A stretch of 64,000 nt of DNA from Artemisia argyi. Lineage: Eukaryota; Streptophyta; Magnoliopsida; Asterales; Asteraceae. Every line of letters begins with the position of its first letter. Within the stretch, counting starts at the first letter, position 1. Shown here in pieces: positions 34,897 to 46,705 of this stretch. A model generated the notes under the pieces. It saw only the letters and a list, made by a program, of their open reading frames with translations. It was not told where the DNA came from and did not search any database. The position numbers and the translations under genes were made by a program. The stretch is from the NCBI GenBank assembly GCA_030686995.1, contig JARVZY010002424.1, positions 496,001 to 560,000 on the forward strand, given 5' to 3'.

Positions 34897-35449
34897 TGTT
34901 GGATCGATATACTCTGATCAAACTACTTTGTAGCTTGTAAGGGTTTAACAATATTGAGTAAACTCAACACTATTAATATTGAAACACTGTTTGACCTTGT
35001 AAAGTATGCGGAATCTACTAACACAAAGCTTAAGAAGAACTTTTATATTAACCAAACTTAGAACCTGCTTTGTTACACAGATTCACTAACAATCCCTAAC
35101 TATTAACTTTGATCGACTTCTAAACTTATCTAAGACTTGTAAAACTTCTAAAACATATATCGACTAATATCTCTTAAGGCTCTTTATATAGATAACCTTA
35201 AGTCGGTTTACAACATGTAATCCTTGAACGACAAGTCATTATCCCTAACTAATTCTAGAATATTCTCTTAATATTACACATTAATCCTTGTCTAATATTG
35301 CACATCAGTCCTTGCATCCTTCGAAGTACTTTAAGCATTCTTTATATCAGTTGTACTTTGACTTTATTCTTCAGCAGTACTTTGACTTTTGTTCTTCATG
35401 CAGCAGTACTTTGACATCCAGAAGCACTTTGATATTTCATATCCCAACA
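34897..35449 (-). repeat. 3' LTR of the SIRE element
   Basis: Element-strand ends TGTTGGGATATG and GATCCAACA, 553 bp. In U3 four AGTACTTTG-like motifs cluster at 35325-35415, upstream of a TATA box (CTATATAAAGAG on the minus strand near 35185). Confidence 0.95.
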
Positions 35450-35450
35450 A

Positions 35451-35460
35451 TCCTCCCCTA
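35451..35460 (-). promoter_or_regulatory. Polypurine tract of the SIRE element
   Basis: Minus-strand TAGGGGAGGA lies one base before the 3' LTR, where plus-strand DNA synthesis is primed. Confidence 0.8.
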
Positions 35461-36124
35461 ACTTGAACTCTACTTGCTTGATTTCAAGTTTCTTTGTTAT
35501 CTTTAATCTTCATATCTTTAATTATGCAGTGAGGTTGTTTCTTTATTCCTTTTCTTCTATCTGTCATCTGTCAAAGTACTCTTTATCAGCATCATATCTT
35601 CCATAGCATCTTTTCAGCAACTCAGCAACATTTAGGTACAAAGATCATCAAATCTTAAAAGTTTCATACTATTCTCATCACTTCCAGGTGTGTTAACTCC
35701 TGTGAGAGGTGAATCATTGAAAATTATGATTTTTAGCAAATCATCAGCTATTAACGGATTTGATATGTCTTTACCATTAGCCGTTTGCTATGGACTAGCC
35801 AACTCTTGATCACTTGGATGTATGGTGAGTTGATAACCTAGTTTTTGGTAAACTATCAACCATCAACGGATTTAATAAGTCTTTACCAGTAGCCGTTTGC
35901 TCTGGACTAGTTGATTCTTATGTGGATTAGACATGGTGAATCAATAACCATTTGTTGTGTAGTATAAATACTAACACCATGTGTTTCTCTTCAAATCCTT
36001 TTTCCTTTTTTATCAAAAACATTTATTTTTATTTTAAAGGACTTATACTGGTTTATATCAGCAAGCAGTACTTTGATAAAATACTTTAACTTTACAAAAC
36101 AAATCATACCAGTATTATGCAATA

Positions 36125-38934
36125 TTACTCTTCAGACTTAACCCATCTGATAAATAGCTTAATAACATCCAAAGCTACTTCAGATTCATCTTCAAGTTCC
36201 ATTCCATGATCCAGCATTCTGAGCATTATTTCTCTGATCAATGGATATCTCCTTTCAGCCAACATATGAATCATGGTACCATCTTCCATCTCTAATGTAT
36301 GAACTCCTGATGACTCAAAGAATCTCCATCTTGTTATTTCCCAATTCTCTTGATCATTCCAGAGAGTATCAACACTTGTTTCTTCAGTATCCCAGATGGT
36401 AAATAAATCTCCAAGCAAAACTAATCCCACTTCTGAAGCTTCATTCTTTGTATAGTAAGTCTGCACTTGCACATATAAGTCATACAGATCTTCCCTTGTA
36501 ATACAATGCAACAAATCCCATAACATATAGAATGTTGTGAAGCTTTCATCTTCCCTGTGGATCATAAAATAATTTCCCTCTTTAGATTCAACCACAGAAA
36601 ATGAGATTATCTTGGACTTAATTCCAGACTCTTCACTCCTTTTGTTCTCAAAATCAACAATTCTAAAATAATTTCTGAGTTCATCAACTGTATCTTCATG
36701 AACTAGCTTCAGCCTTTTTGACAATTTTTCATCCTCAGCTAATTTCTTTCTTTTCAATTTCCTTTGCTCAGCTTGTTCCTTCCTTATCTCTTCTAATTTC
36801 TTTTCTTTATCAACTTTCATAGGTACAAAGCTATCTATTTCTCTTCTGATATCTTCTTGTACTTTGTCCCATAAAGCTTTTATTTCTGGATACCTTTGTT
36901 TATGCAAGTTCTTGTATCCCTTCTTTCTTAAGAATTGCATCATCCAATTTCTTTTCTGAGCTTTGTTCATTGGCTTCTTTGTAATTGGCAATCTGACTTC
37001 CTCCAAATACTCAGCATAATATTCAGCTTGTTGCTTTTTAGCAAGCTCTAAATCACCTGCAGTTTCTAATTCTCTAATCTGAGCAATAGAAAATTTCTTC
37101 TTCTTCTTCTTAGAGTCTTTCTGAACCATTATACCTTTCCCTTTATCTTTTGGATCTGGTTTTTCTGATTCAGAAGTACTTTCATCATCCTTTTGTGCAG
37201 GCTCAGATATATGTATTCCTCCAGTAGGTCTTCTCAAATTCATCATAACCTGAGCAATTGTTTCATCATCACTAGCAGTATGTTCTCTTTCTTCTTCAGG
37301 TACAAAAGTGGAAGGACCAGCTTCATCTTCATAATTAATTGTAGAAGGTCCAACAGAAGTTCCAATAGCAGCAGTACCTTGTTCAGCAGTACTTTGCACA
37401 TCTGTATAATCAACAAAAGTACTTTGAACATTATTACCTTCTAAATTAATTTCTTCTGTATCTCCACTTTTCACATCCTCATTCTCAACTTCAAGATTAA
37501 TTTGCTCTGTCTCATCACTTTGTCTTTCAATACTGTCTTGAGCAACATTTTCAACTTGATCATTCTTTTCCTCTGAAAATTGAATCATATCATCATCTCT
37601 ATCCAAATTATCATCCTGATTCCTCCCCAATTTGATAGACGATGACTTCCTAAGCTTCCTTTTAGACTTAGACTTTTTCTGTTTAGATTGTTGCTTCTGA
37701 GACTGCTTCTTTTCTTTCACAAAAGCCTAAAATGCTTAATAAGAGGCCAAACAAATTTCTTCAATCTGATGAACTTCTTTCTAAGGCGTTTGATCTTTGC
37801 ATCTTGAGCAGTAACAGTAGACTTGAGCTTCTCTAATTCCGTAGCCAAATCAGAAATACCTTCAGTACCTTTAATTCCCTCATCTCCTCCAGATGTTTGA
37901 AACCCATCTGTGGAAGTATAATCATTGGGAGTAGGTACTGATGAATCCTCCGAAGCAGTACCTTGAGGATCAGTACTTTGAGAAGAAGTACCTTGAGCAG
38001 AAACAAATTGATCCAAAGAAGCTGTATCTGAGGGAATCTTTTCATCTGAAACATCATGGTGAGGAGAAACGATAGGTGGTGTGGGAGTACGCACTGAAGC
38101 AGAATGCTCAGCAGAATCAGATGAAGCATCATGATCAGAGTGTGCAGAACCTCTATTTGCTTCTTCATCCCTAACAGCTTGAGCTACCTCTAACATATAA
38201 GCATTAAGAGGTGTATTCCTACCCGAAAAGTTAATTCCCTTATGTGACATAAAAGTGAAAACTTTAGGTGGCATCCTAATGGTAGGTACATAATTCTGAG
38301 GTTTGGGTACACCATCTAGTGGATTTTCTAAAAGCAATTGAACAAACCTAGGATACATAAGAAAAGGTTTGCCAGCCTTAATATGAGTAAGCATACCCTC
38401 AAGAATCATGTATGAAAAATTAAAAGGCTAATTGGTAATCAGACCAACAAAAGCAGAAGCTATAGAATGACTGAATTGATCCCAAGCAGTACTCTTTGGA
38501 CTTAAATAATGTAACAAAACATGAATAAGAAATTTCCAATGAGGACTAACCATAGCCTTCTGAAAAGTAAGCTTAGTCAAAGCACCTTCATACCCAATAT
38601 CTCTGAGTTTATTCCAAACTTCTTGTTTTCCAAATAAAACAGAGCCTCCTTCATCTTCAAATAACAAAACCTCCCTAATTGAAGCCTCTGTTACACGAAT
38701 AACTCTCCCAGCAACTGTAGCAGTAATGATATCTTCTCCATTCTCAACCAGTGACTGAGCTGTATCCCAAAAAGCTTGAATCCATGGTCCAATAACCTCA
38801 GGGTTAACAAGAATGGAGTAACAGATGTTGGTACCATTGAGAAAATCAATAATGCCATGAAAATCAATGTTCGCTTGGGTTTTCTCAAGGTTTGCAATTA
38901 TGTTGTGTTTGGTGTTGGTTTGTCGATTAGCCAT
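36125..38934 (-). pseudogene. Env-position accessory ORF of the SIRE element, broken twice
   Basis: Three open pieces lie in line. Piece A (38934-38428, 168 codons, MANRQTNTKHN...) ends in TAG. The same frame resumes at once and contains piece B (from 38409 to a TGA at 37719-37717). A one-base shift near 37725 leads into piece C (37720-36125, 531 codons, first codon GTG, so not a true start). The ancestor was one protein of about 930 residues. Piece A is a compact helical domain; B and C carry acidic, lysine-rich disordered stretches with many Q-(S/G)-T triplets; the end of C has a conserved folded domain (YFMIHREDESFTTFYML, WRFFESSGVHTLEME, AERRYPL). I know this architecture from SIRE-type elements of Asteraceae. 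No clear signal peptide or membrane helix is seen, so an envelope role is unproved. Confidence 0.75.
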
Positions 38935-39032
38935 GATGATTAGGGTTATAATACAGAGAGTGATGAGCGATTCAAAAGTAGGTATGAGTTTATATGGATG
39001 AGTAAGGTGAATAAAAGGAAAAGATATGAGGG

Positions 39033-39039
39033 TTATATA
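39033..39039 (-). promoter_or_regulatory. TATA-like box before the env-position ORF
   Basis: TATATAA on the minus strand, about 100 bases before the ATG at 38934. Inferred internal promoter. Confidence 0.35.
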
Positions 39040-39190
39040 CGGATAAAATTACAAAAAATCACGGTGAATTAATGACTTTACCGTTATTTTGGAAGTAAAT
39101 ATCCCATATCTTTCGAAAGGTTGTTAGCCGCAAATCTGACCGTTGGAATAGTATCTTGACACGTCAGCGAATCCTTTAATCACACCAAGC

Positions 39191-39250
39191 AGTACTTTCC
39201 ATAAAGAATGGAGAAGTACTTTCCAAAGTACTTGTCTTTCCCAAAAGTAC
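39191..39250. promoter_or_regulatory. AGTACT cluster between divergent ORFs
   Basis: AGTACTTTCC at 39191 and 39215, AAGTACTT at 39226 and AAAGTAC at 39244. The cluster sits between the divergent TATA boxes at 39033 (minus) and 39387 (plus). The same motif is clustered in U3 of the LTRs. Confidence 0.45.
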
Positions 39251-39386
39251 AAAAATTGACCATTTGACCAAAAGATCTTAAAAAGTCAATACGCATTAAT
39301 TACTATCACCTCATTAAATACCAAAACAACCAGGGTAAGTGAACTTCAATACACTTCAATAAATACCCATTAACCATCACCTTGCT

Positions 39387-39394
39387 TATAAAAG
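39387..39394 (+). promoter_or_regulatory. TATA box of the antisense unit
   Basis: TATAAAAG followed by an A/C-rich leader, with an open frame starting 30 bases downstream. Confidence 0.45.
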
Positions 39395-39416
39395 CATTCT
39401 TCACCAATAACTTTGA

Positions 39417-39908
39417 AAACACCAAATCTTCTCAAAACACAAACAAGTAAGCAGAATTAGTGACATACCCATTGTTAACATTTCTTCAGACTCAGAGGGT
39501 ACAACAGACTCAGATATAAGGTACTACTCTGATTCTGAGTTTGAAGATCCAGGATGGTTAGACTACTTTCCTCATAATGCTCAGTGGATGGGATACCAAG
39601 AAGCTGCATCATCAATGAGTGCTGCCCACTCTACCATAACTGATGCATGCAGTACCACCAACAAAAAGCCTAAAAATAAAGTTGGTTCTGGTTCATCTTT
39701 GGCTAAAGAACCTCCTCTTGCTTTGACTCAAGCTCTGGAATCAGCTATCCAGAACATGAAGTGGCCTGCTCCAAGAAATGAAAGACCTCCCAAACAGGTA
39801 CTTGGCCTAGCCTGCCCAAGAAAACAGACTTCTTTTGATGACAAGAGAAGGACTGCTCAGAAGGGAAAGCAAAGCTATGAGGGCAAGGGTAAAAGGCCTA
39901 TGGAGTAG
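39417..39908 (+). CDS. Antisense accessory ORF inside the SIRE element
   Basis: Open from 39417 to the TAG at 39906-39908, antisense to gag and pol. The first ATG is at 39588 (106 codons), but the upstream frame already looks protein-like, with an acidic serine-rich stretch (SSDSEGTTDSD, YSDSEFEDPGWLDYF). At 39465 an ATA stands where a start codon would fit, so the original start may have been lost by one transition, or a short intron with the GTAAG at 39447 may be used. The C-terminal part is basic (KKPKNKVG, KQTSFDDKRRTAQKGKQ). A TATA box (39387) and AATAAA (40016-40021) bracket it as a self-contained unit. It converges on pol and diverges from the env-position ORF. No known domain is recognised. 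Confidence 0.55.
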   Translation, partial: KHQIFSKHKQVSRISDIPIVNISSDSEGTTDSDIRYYSDSEFEDPGWLDYFPHNAQWMGYQEAASSMSAAHSTITDACSTTNKKPKNKVGSGSSLAKEPPLALTQALESAIQNMKWPAPRNERPPKQVLGLACPRKQTSFDDKRRTAQKGKQSYEGKGKRPME

Positions 39909-40015
39909 GATGTGGAGCTTGGTAGTAGGTGTATGTAGTCGTGTGTTTGTGTTGTGTTTGTGGTATCTGTGTCATGTACTTGAAAGTAAGAGTATGGTTG
40001 TACTTCTGAATCATG

Positions 40016-40021
40016 AATAAA
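40016..40021 (+). terminator. Poly(A) signal of the antisense unit
   Basis: AATAAA about 110 bases after the antisense stop, within GAATAAAATTC and after a GT-rich stretch. Confidence 0.4.
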
Positions 40022-40104
40022 ATTCTTACTTTGGAATGATACATGTAGCCTCCCCTCAAATAATGACTAACAAAAAACTACTAAAGCCTCCCCTCAAAAA
40101 TAGC

Positions 40105-43100
40105 TTACATATTAATCATGCCTATACTCACAAGTAAGAAAGTAAATCTTGAAACATCAAAGCCTTTTGTGAGTAGATCTGCTACATTATCATCAGTATG
40201 AACTTTAACCACATTAATAAGCCTTTGTTCATAGCAATCTCTTATGAAGTGATGTCTAATCTGAATGTGTTTGGTTTTAGAATGATAGACTGGATTCTTA
40301 ACAATGCAGATGGTACTCTCATTATCAATGTTGATGGGAGTATTCTTGAAATTGAACCCATAATCCAAAAGCTGATTTTGCAAACAAAGTACTTGTGCAC
40401 AACAACTTGCAGCATCCACATACTCTGCTTCTGTAGAAGAAGTTGCTGCAATTGTTTGCTTCTTACATTGCCATGAGACTAATCTTCTTCCAAGGTACTG
40501 GCATCCTCCAGTTGTGGACCTTCTATCATAGTTATCTCCAGCATAGTCACTATCTGAGAAGGCATGGAGATGGAAAGGTGAATCCCTAGGATACCATAAT
40601 CCCAACTTAGGTTGTTGCCTAAGATACCTGAAAATCCTCTTGACAGCATTCAAATGAGATACTTTAGGATTAACCTGATGTCTTGCACATAAGCTCACAG
40701 CAAAAGTAATATCAGGTCTTGATGCAGTTAAATACATAAGACATCCAATCATAGACATGTATAGTGTGACATCAACATCTTCTCCATCTTCATCTTTTCC
40801 CAAAGGTTTGTTAGTATCCACTGGTGTAGATGTAGGCCTAACAGCTGTAAAAGTGAATCTTTTGAGAATATCTGCAACATACTTATCTTGACAAATATAA
40901 ATCCCACTGCTTGACTGTTGTACTTGAAGGCCTAAGAAGAATGTTAATTCTCCCATGGAACTCATCTGAAATTCTTTCTGCATAAGATCTTCAAATTCCT
41001 TCACCATAGATTGCTTGGTAGCACCAAAAATAATATCATATACATATACTTGAACAAGCATAATATCCTTCTTATCTCTCTTGATAAACAAAGTTTTGTC
41101 AATAGCTCCTCTTCTGTAACCATGTTGTAGTAAAAAGTTGGAAAGCCTTTCATACCAAGCCCTTGGAGCTTGATGAAGACCATAAAGAGCTTTTATTACC
41201 TTGTAAACTTTGTTTGGATGTGCAGGATCTTCAAAACCAGGAGGCTGTTTGACATAAACTTCTTCTGTGATTTTGCCATATAGAAAAGCACTTTTAACAT
41301 CCATCTGATATACAGGGAATCCCATATAAGATGCAAAAGCCAAAAATAGCCTAATGGCTTCAAGTCTTGCCACAAGAGCAAAAACTTCATCATAGTCTAC
41401 TCCTTCTTCTTGTCTATATCCTTGAGCCACTAATCTTGCCTTGTTCTTGATCACATTTCCTCTTTCATCTCTTTTTACTCTGAAAACCCATTTAGTTCCA
41501 ATAAGTTTCTTTCCATCAGGTAGATCACATAATACCCAAACTTCTTGAAGTTTAAACTGTAGAAGTTCTTCTTGCATAGCTTCCACCCAGCTTTCTTTGG
41601 CTAGTGCTTGTTTAATATTCTTGGGCTCTTCCTGAGATAGAAAACAAGCAAATAAACACACCTTCTGATCCTTGTGATTCACCCTGTTTTGCTTGTAGAT
41701 AAAACTAAGTAAAGAAGTATGTTGTTGAGACATATTCTTAGCCTTAGTCCTTGTGCGCACCCCTGATGATGAGGGTCCAATAATATTGGTAGCAGGATGA
41801 GTTTTATGAATTCTGAGAGTTGGAGTTGGTGGAACTTCAAGATTATCTTCCAAATTAGTGATATCTGGATCTTCATCAGAATCTGAGAAAATGCATTCTT
41901 GATCCAATTCATCATCAGTATCTTCTAAAGTAATGGTGTTTGGATCAGCAGTATCTTCTAAGTCAGGCATATTAGGATCATGAACAACATTAGTATTTTT
42001 CCAATTTGAAGTATCCAAAGGTTGAAAAGTACTTTCAAATGGATTAGAAGTGTTGGCTGTTTCCTTTGCTTTCTTCTTTTCTGCTTCATAGGCTCTCCTT
42101 TGTTCATCATCATATGACTTAGCCATTGTTTCTTGAAAAAGCATTCTAGAAAGTTCATCTTGAATGGCTTGATCTTCTGCAGATACTGGTATGTGTGGTA
42201 AAACAGTACTTTGAGGATCAACAGTACTGTTAGGTACAGTAGTACCTTGAGGCTCAGAAGTACTTTTCTTCTTACCATTGGCATTATCTTTTGGCTCATC
42301 TTCAGATCTTAAATTAACATCATGAACAATGTACTGTGCTTCATCTTCAGTGGGAGCAGCTTGATTTTCTTCCCTTACAGGTACATAATTCATTGATGAA
42401 GACATTAAATCAAGATCAAACATCCAATCAGGACCTTTACCTTTAGAGTTTACTTGTTCTTCCAAAAAATCAACATGAAGACATTCTTGAACCTTCTTGG
42501 TGACTTTATTATACACTCTGAATCCTTTGCTATTTGTACAATATCCCAATAAATATCCTTCATCTGACTTCCCATCAAACTTGCCCAAATTATCAGCAGT
42601 ATTTAAAATGGTTAGGGGACTTCCAAAAGGTTTCATAAACTTGATACTAGGCTTCTTTCCCATGAGTAACTCATAAGGTGTCTTCATTTGAGGTTTAGTC
42701 ACTGATACTCTATTCAACACATAGCAAGCAGCACTTACAGCTTCAGCCCAGAATGGAACTGGTAGTTGAGAGTCTGCAAGCATTGTTCTTGCTGCTTCTA
42801 TAAGAGTTCTATTCTTTCTTTCTGCAACTCCATTTTGTTGAGGAGTTCTAGCAATACTGAACTCTCTTTTAATTCCTTTCTTGGCACAAAATTCATCCAT
42901 AAGCTGATTCTTGAACTCAGTCCCATTATCACATCTAATGCCTCTAACCTTGAGCCTTAACTGATTTTCTAATGCTATAATTAGGTCATGAATAGCATTA
43001 AAAGTTTCATCTTTAAAACATAAGAAAAAGACCCAGCTAAATCTACTGCAGTCATCTGTTACAACCAAACAGTACTTCTTCTTGTTCAGACTGACAACTG

Positions 43101-43776
43101 AAACAGGTCCAAACAAGTCCATATGCAGCAATTCCAAAGGCTCTCTAATAGTCTTCTCATCAATCTTCTTACAAGAGGCCTTGTGCTGTTTACCCTTCTT
43201 ACAAGCAAGACATGTGTGATCATTCTTAAATGTCTTAGAAGGTAAACCTCTAACTAAATTTCCTCTGACTAGCTTATTGATGTTTTTGAAATTCACATGT
43301 CCCAGTCTTCTGTGCCATTGATGTGCTTCCTCCATAGATGCTCTTGCAATCAAACATGTTGCTTTTTCAGCAGAATTCACATTCTTCAAATCTATGCTGT
43401 ACACATCATTAGTTCTTGGTGCTCTCAGTAACACCAAATTTCTATCTTCTAACTTGAAATCAGGAGAAAGTATAAGACATTCTGTGTCAAAGAATAACAC
43501 ATGATACTTCTTATCATAAATCTGAGAGACTGACAAAAGATTGAATTTGAGCTCCTTCACAAATCTAACATCTTCAAAATCAATGTTTCCTGCCTTGATT
43601 GTTCCTTTGCCAGTAATTCTTCCTCCATCAGGATCATTCCCAAATGCAACTTTTCCTCCATAATAAGCTTTAAAATCTGACAAGAGCTCCTTTTCTCCTG
43701 TCATACTGCCAGAGCAACCACTATCTACAATAAGATGATCTTTAAGCTCCTCCTCTGGGTTGCCCTGCATTAACAT
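40105..43776 (-). CDS. pol: Copia Pol polyprotein (protease, integrase, RT, RNase H)
   Basis: 1223 codons with no stop. In order: aspartic protease with DSG at residues 18-20; the pre-integrase HHCC zinc finger (HRRLGH..., [11 protein letters not shown]) near 155-200; the integrase core with D in MDLFGP (about 219), D in CDNGTEF (about 282) and E in VAERKNR (about 317), a DDE spacing; an acidic linker with PQGTT and PQSTV motifs; RT from about 760; RNase H from about 1070 ([22 protein letters not shown]); end VADLLTKGF. In the RT catalytic box Y-V-D-D the first aspartate is tyrosine (residue 913, codon 41038-41040), which should abolish polymerase activity. The frame differs from gag, whose stop lies nine bases upstream. 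A TTTTTCATGTTAATGCAG tract at the junction looks like a splice acceptor, so Pol may be made from a spliced RNA. Confidence 0.95.
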   Translation of the reverse strand: MLMQGNPEEELKDHLIVDSGCSGSMTGEKELLSDFKAYYGGKVAFGNDPDGGRITGKGTIKAGNIDFEDVRFVKELKFNLLSVSQIYDKKYHVLFFDTECLILSPDFKLEDRNLVLLRAPRTNDVYSIDLKNVNSAEKATCLIARASMEEAHQWHRRLGHVNFKNINKLVRGNLVRGLPSKTFKNDHTCLACKKGKQHKASCKKIDEKTIREPLELLHMDLFGPVSVVSLNKKKYCLVVTDDCSRFSWVFFLCFKDETFNAIHDLIIALENQLRLKVRGIRCDNGTEFKNQLMDEFCAKKGIKREFSIARTPQQNGVAERKNRTLIEAARTMLADSQLPVPFWAEAVSAACYVLNRVSVTKPQMKTPYELLMGKKPSIKFMKPFGSPLTILNTADNLGKFDGKSDEGYLLGYCTNSKGFRVYNKVTKKVQECLHVDFLEEQVNSKGKGPDWMFDLDLMSSSMNYVPVREENQAAPTEDEAQYIVHDVNLRSEDEPKDNANGKKKSTSEPQGTTVPNSTVDPQSTVLPHIPVSAEDQAIQDELSRMLFQETMAKSYDDEQRRAYEAEKKKAKETANTSNPFESTFQPLDTSNWKNTNVVHDPNMPDLEDTADPNTITLEDTDDELDQECIFSDSDEDPDITNLEDNLEVPPTPTLRIHKTHPATNIIGPSSSGVRTRTKAKNMSQQHTSLLSFIYKQNRVNHKDQKVCLFACFLSQEEPKNIKQALAKESWVEAMQEELLQFKLQEVWVLCDLPDGKKLIGTKWVFRVKRDERGNVIKNKARLVAQGYRQEEGVDYDEVFALVARLEAIRLFLAFASYMGFPVYQMDVKSAFLYGKITEEVYVKQPPGFEDPAHPNKVYKVIKALYGLHQAPRAWYERLSNFLLQHGYRRGAIDKTLFIKRDKKDIMLVQVYVYDIIFGATKQSMVKEFEDLMQKEFQMSSMGELTFFLGLQVQQSSSGIYICQDKYVADILKRFTFTAVRPTSTPVDTNKPLGKDEDGEDVDVTLYMSMIGCLMYLTASRPDITFAVSLCARHQVNPKVSHLNAVKRIFRYLRQQPKLGLWYPRDSPFHLHAFSDSDYAGDNYDRRSTTGGCQYLGRRLVSWQCKKQTIAATSSTEAEYVDAASCCAQVLCLQNQLLDYGFNFKNTPINIDNESTICIVKNPVYHSKTKHIQIRHHFIRDCYEQRLINVVKVHTDDNVADLLTKGFDVSRFTFLLVSIGMINM

Positions 43777-43784
43777 GAAAAAGG

Positions 43785-46616
43785 TTAGTTATTTTTAGGA
43801 ACCCAAGCCATTACTGACTTGTGTTCCCTTTGTGGAGTGACATACTCAAAATTTTTGAGTATGTAATCACCACTGTCTTTGAAAGCATGATCAAGAATTA
43901 AGGTTTTTGTTTCCAAAACAGTTTGTTTTTCATGATCAATTTTCCCTTTTTCACCCTTAACCTCTGAAAGTACTGGTTCTGTCCCAACAGTACTTTCTTT
44001 CTTAACCCATTTTGTTGTGACTTTAGGAGTTGGGTTCTGTGTCCTAGCATCTTTTCTTGTGTTGTAAGTCTTTCTAGGGTTGTAATGACTGTAACTCCTA
44101 GGTCTTACACTTGAGTGTTGGCTAGAAACATTAGGAAACTTTCTATCAGTACTTTGTGAAGGTACTGATGGTTTGGAGTATGACCTTTTCTGATGAGGGT
44201 ACCTAAAGTCTTTTGAGAAATTACTGTGGTTAACCCTATTTGAGTAATTCCAAACTGGTTTGTTATCTCTTGGTCTATTCTCTCTATAACTTGATTGTGC
44301 AGTTCTGGTCTTAGGATACTTACTAAGATATTCTGAATGATAATTACAATCTTTAATCAGATGATTAGGACTATAACAAACATAACAGACCTTTGGACCA
44401 ATGTCCCCAAATCCCCTTCCATAAGTGTTTCTAAAATTAGCAGTATTTTGAAAGAATTTTCTTTGAGGTACTGCTGAGTGATCAGCAGTTCTTTGAAAAG
44501 TGTTTGAAGGTACTGCTTGTTTTGGAAACATGATCTCTTCAACCTTAGGTGCTTCAACAGACTTTTCTAAAGTTTCAGGATTAAATTTACTTTTAAGCTT
44601 TTTCCTAAACTCTAGATTATCTACACCATAACAATCAACATCTTTTCTAGGTGGTTGAAAGCTACCTGGGGGGTGAGGAACTGCATTATAACCCTTTTCT
44701 TTCTGAAATACAGGAGGTGTTTGACTAGGGGATTCCTCATCACTAGAAGTGTTTTCATCTAGACTTAGGAACTCTTCATCACTAATGGAGGTTTCAACAG
44801 TTAGATTTTGTTCCTTGCTCTTAAATGGAATTCCTTCATTACTATCATAACCTAGGCCTGTCTTAATATTAGATGTTCTTTGCTTTTCAACAAATTGGAC
44901 ATGTGACACACCTGCCTCATTCCAAACAACAAGTTTTTCTAACAACTTATCCCTTTCAGCAGTCACTTTCTCTAGTTCAGACACCTTGCAACCTAGTTTC
45001 CATTCATTCAACTTAACTAGGTAATCCTGTTGTTTATATGTTTCAAGCCATGCTACTTCATTGTTTTCATGTGTAAGGATTTTGGCCTCCATTGACTCTA
45101 AAGTTAATTGATAACCTGTAATCTCAGCCCTAGCTTTTTGAAATTTATCTCTTTCAGCTACATACTCAGTAAGTAACTTTTGATACATATCATTACACTT
45201 AGAGCATACCTCAGATTTGGTGGATGGACTTGGTGAAGCAGCTACCATAACAAGCTGAACTGTTTCTTCTTCAAACTCCATGATCCAATCAAAGCTTCCT
45301 AATTCTTCTCTTGACTCCAAAGCAGCATATCCAGGCTCTTCATCAAATGTTGTGCTCCAATCTTCCAAGGCAACCATTGAATAAGTTATAGGTTCTTCAT
45401 CAAACTCATTGGACCAATCAATCTCTGACAGATTCTCTTGAGCAACCAAAGCTTTTGGTTTTGGTTCAGTAATTGGAATCTCTTTTCTTTCAGGCTTGGG
45501 TGGTTCAATCATCTTGTTTGCTTGATACTTTGCAAATTTGCACTCCCTTGCAAAGTGACCAGTCCTTAGACAGTTGAAACATTCAATCTTGGATTTGTCA
45601 AATGTTATGCCTTGTTTAGCTCTGAAGTTGATGCCTTTACCAGTCTTGTTCACATACTTCTTGATCCTTGCAGTGAGCATAGCAACTTGCCATCTGATAT
45701 CAATTTCTTCCAAAGCATCATCATCTATTTGCAATACATCTTCTTGATAGGTGACATGCATAGATGCTTGTTGAGCAAATAATGAACATAGAACTTCATC
45801 TGAGGTGGGGGTTAGTGATTGTGATGAATTGGTGGTGACCATTGTTGTGCAAGGAACCTGTGTTTCATTCACAGTACTTTGAGTAGGGTAAGCAGTACCT
45901 TTGTTAGAAGTACTGCTTCTCTTTTCAGAAGAGACAAAAGCAATGTTCTGTTGAGTGCTTGAACCTGTAGTACCATTCATCTCATGCACATACACCTTCA
46001 GATTGTTGTAAAGATCATCAAAGTCCATAGTATCCAGCCCTGATTGTCCTCTGATCATAGTAGCAACTACATGCCATGCTGATGGCAAACTTCTTAAGAA
46101 CTTCAAATTTGCATCTTCAACAGATACCTCAGCATCATATAGTTCTAACATGCTCAAAAGATGTTGAAATCTTTCATATGCAGAATCAAGACCTTCTCTT
46201 TCACCAACAGTGAAAGTTTCAAATTGTTGCTTCAGCAAATTCCTGTGCATCTTTTTGGAAGCATCATTACCTCCAAACTTCTTCTTTATTGCAGCCCATA
46301 GTTGTTTGGCATCTTTGGCATCATGAAACTTTAGTAGGTGACCATCAGGAATAGCAGAAAGCAGTATGTTGAGAGCTTTGTCTTGATTTCTTTTGGTAGC
46401 AGCAGGTACAGGTATTTTTGGAGGTGTTGGTTGTCCAGGTACCTCAACTGGTTCTTCAACTTGCATGTTACCATTGACAATCACATCCCACAATGCATGG
46501 TCTGTGATGGCAATGTACTGCCTCATCTTCATAGCCCATAGATTGTACTCACCCTTCTTAACAATAGGAATTCTAACAGCAGTAATTGAGGGAGCAGGTG
46601 CAGCATCAGTCGACAT
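43785..46616 (-). CDS. gag: Copia Gag, long form with two zinc knuckles
   Basis: 943 codons, intact. The N-terminal 230 residues form the UBN2/copia Gag domain ([50 protein letters not shown]). A first CCHC knuckle ([14 protein letters not shown]) is near residues 344-357. A coiled-coil segment (about 490-600) follows. A second CCHC ([14 protein letters not shown]) is near 742-756, then a basic tail. Gag packages RNA and forms the particle. It is about twice the length of a typical copia Gag, as usual in SIRE elements. The ATG at 46616 is about 75 bases from the primer site and is the natural start. Confidence 0.93.
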   Translation of the reverse strand: MSTDAAPAPSITAVRIPIVKKGEYNLWAMKMRQYIAITDHALWDVIVNGNMQVEEPVEVPGQPTPPKIPVPAATKRNQDKALNILLSAIPDGHLLKFHDAKDAKQLWAAIKKKFGGNDASKKMHRNLLKQQFETFTVGEREGLDSAYERFQHLLSMLELYDAEVSVEDANLKFLRSLPSAWHVVATMIRGQSGLDTMDFDDLYNNLKVYVHEMNGTTGSSTQQNIAFVSSEKRSSTSNKGTAYPTQSTVNETQVPCTTMVTTNSSQSLTPTSDEVLCSLFAQQASMHVTYQEDVLQIDDDALEEIDIRWQVAMLTARIKKYVNKTGKGINFRAKQGITFDKSKIECFNCLRTGHFARECKFAKYQANKMIEPPKPERKEIPITEPKPKALVAQENLSEIDWSNEFDEEPITYSMVALEDWSTTFDEEPGYAALESREELGSFDWIMEFEEETVQLVMVAASPSPSTKSEVCSKCNDMYQKLLTEYVAERDKFQKARAEITGYQLTLESMEAKILTHENNEVAWLETYKQQDYLVKLNEWKLGCKVSELEKVTAERDKLLEKLVVWNEAGVSHVQFVEKQRTSNIKTGLGYDSNEGIPFKSKEQNLTVETSISDEEFLSLDENTSSDEESPSQTPPVFQKEKGYNAVPHPPGSFQPPRKDVDCYGVDNLEFRKKLKSKFNPETLEKSVEAPKVEEIMFPKQAVPSNTFQRTADHSAVPQRKFFQNTANFRNTYGRGFGDIGPKVCYVCYSPNHLIKDCNYHSEYLSKYPKTRTAQSSYRENRPRDNKPVWNYSNRVNHSNFSKDFRYPHQKRSYSKPSVPSQSTDRKFPNVSSQHSSVRPRSYSHYNPRKTYNTRKDARTQNPTPKVTTKWVKKESTVGTEPVLSEVKGEKGKIDHEKQTVLETKTLILDHAFKDSGDYILKNFEYVTPQREHKSVMAWVPKNN

Positions 46617-46691
46617 CTTAAAAGGGTTTGTAGTGAAATCGGTTTAAAGGTTTTAAAGGTTTGTCTTCTTAATTCAGAGTTTCCAACACAA

Positions 46692-46703
46692 GCTCTGATA
46701 CCA
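46692..46703 (-). promoter_or_regulatory. Primer binding site, SIRE element
   Basis: TGGTATCAGAGC on the minus strand, two bases inside the 5' LTR, complementary to the 3' end of initiator-Met tRNA. Confidence 0.9.
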
Positions 46704-46705
46704 CT

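Noticed and set aside
36125..46616. Many 60-110 codon frames on other frames and the opposite strand
   Set aside because: They are shadows of gag, pol and the env-position ORF with no domain of their own. Only the antisense frame at 39417-39908 has promoter and poly(A) signals and lies outside coding DNA.
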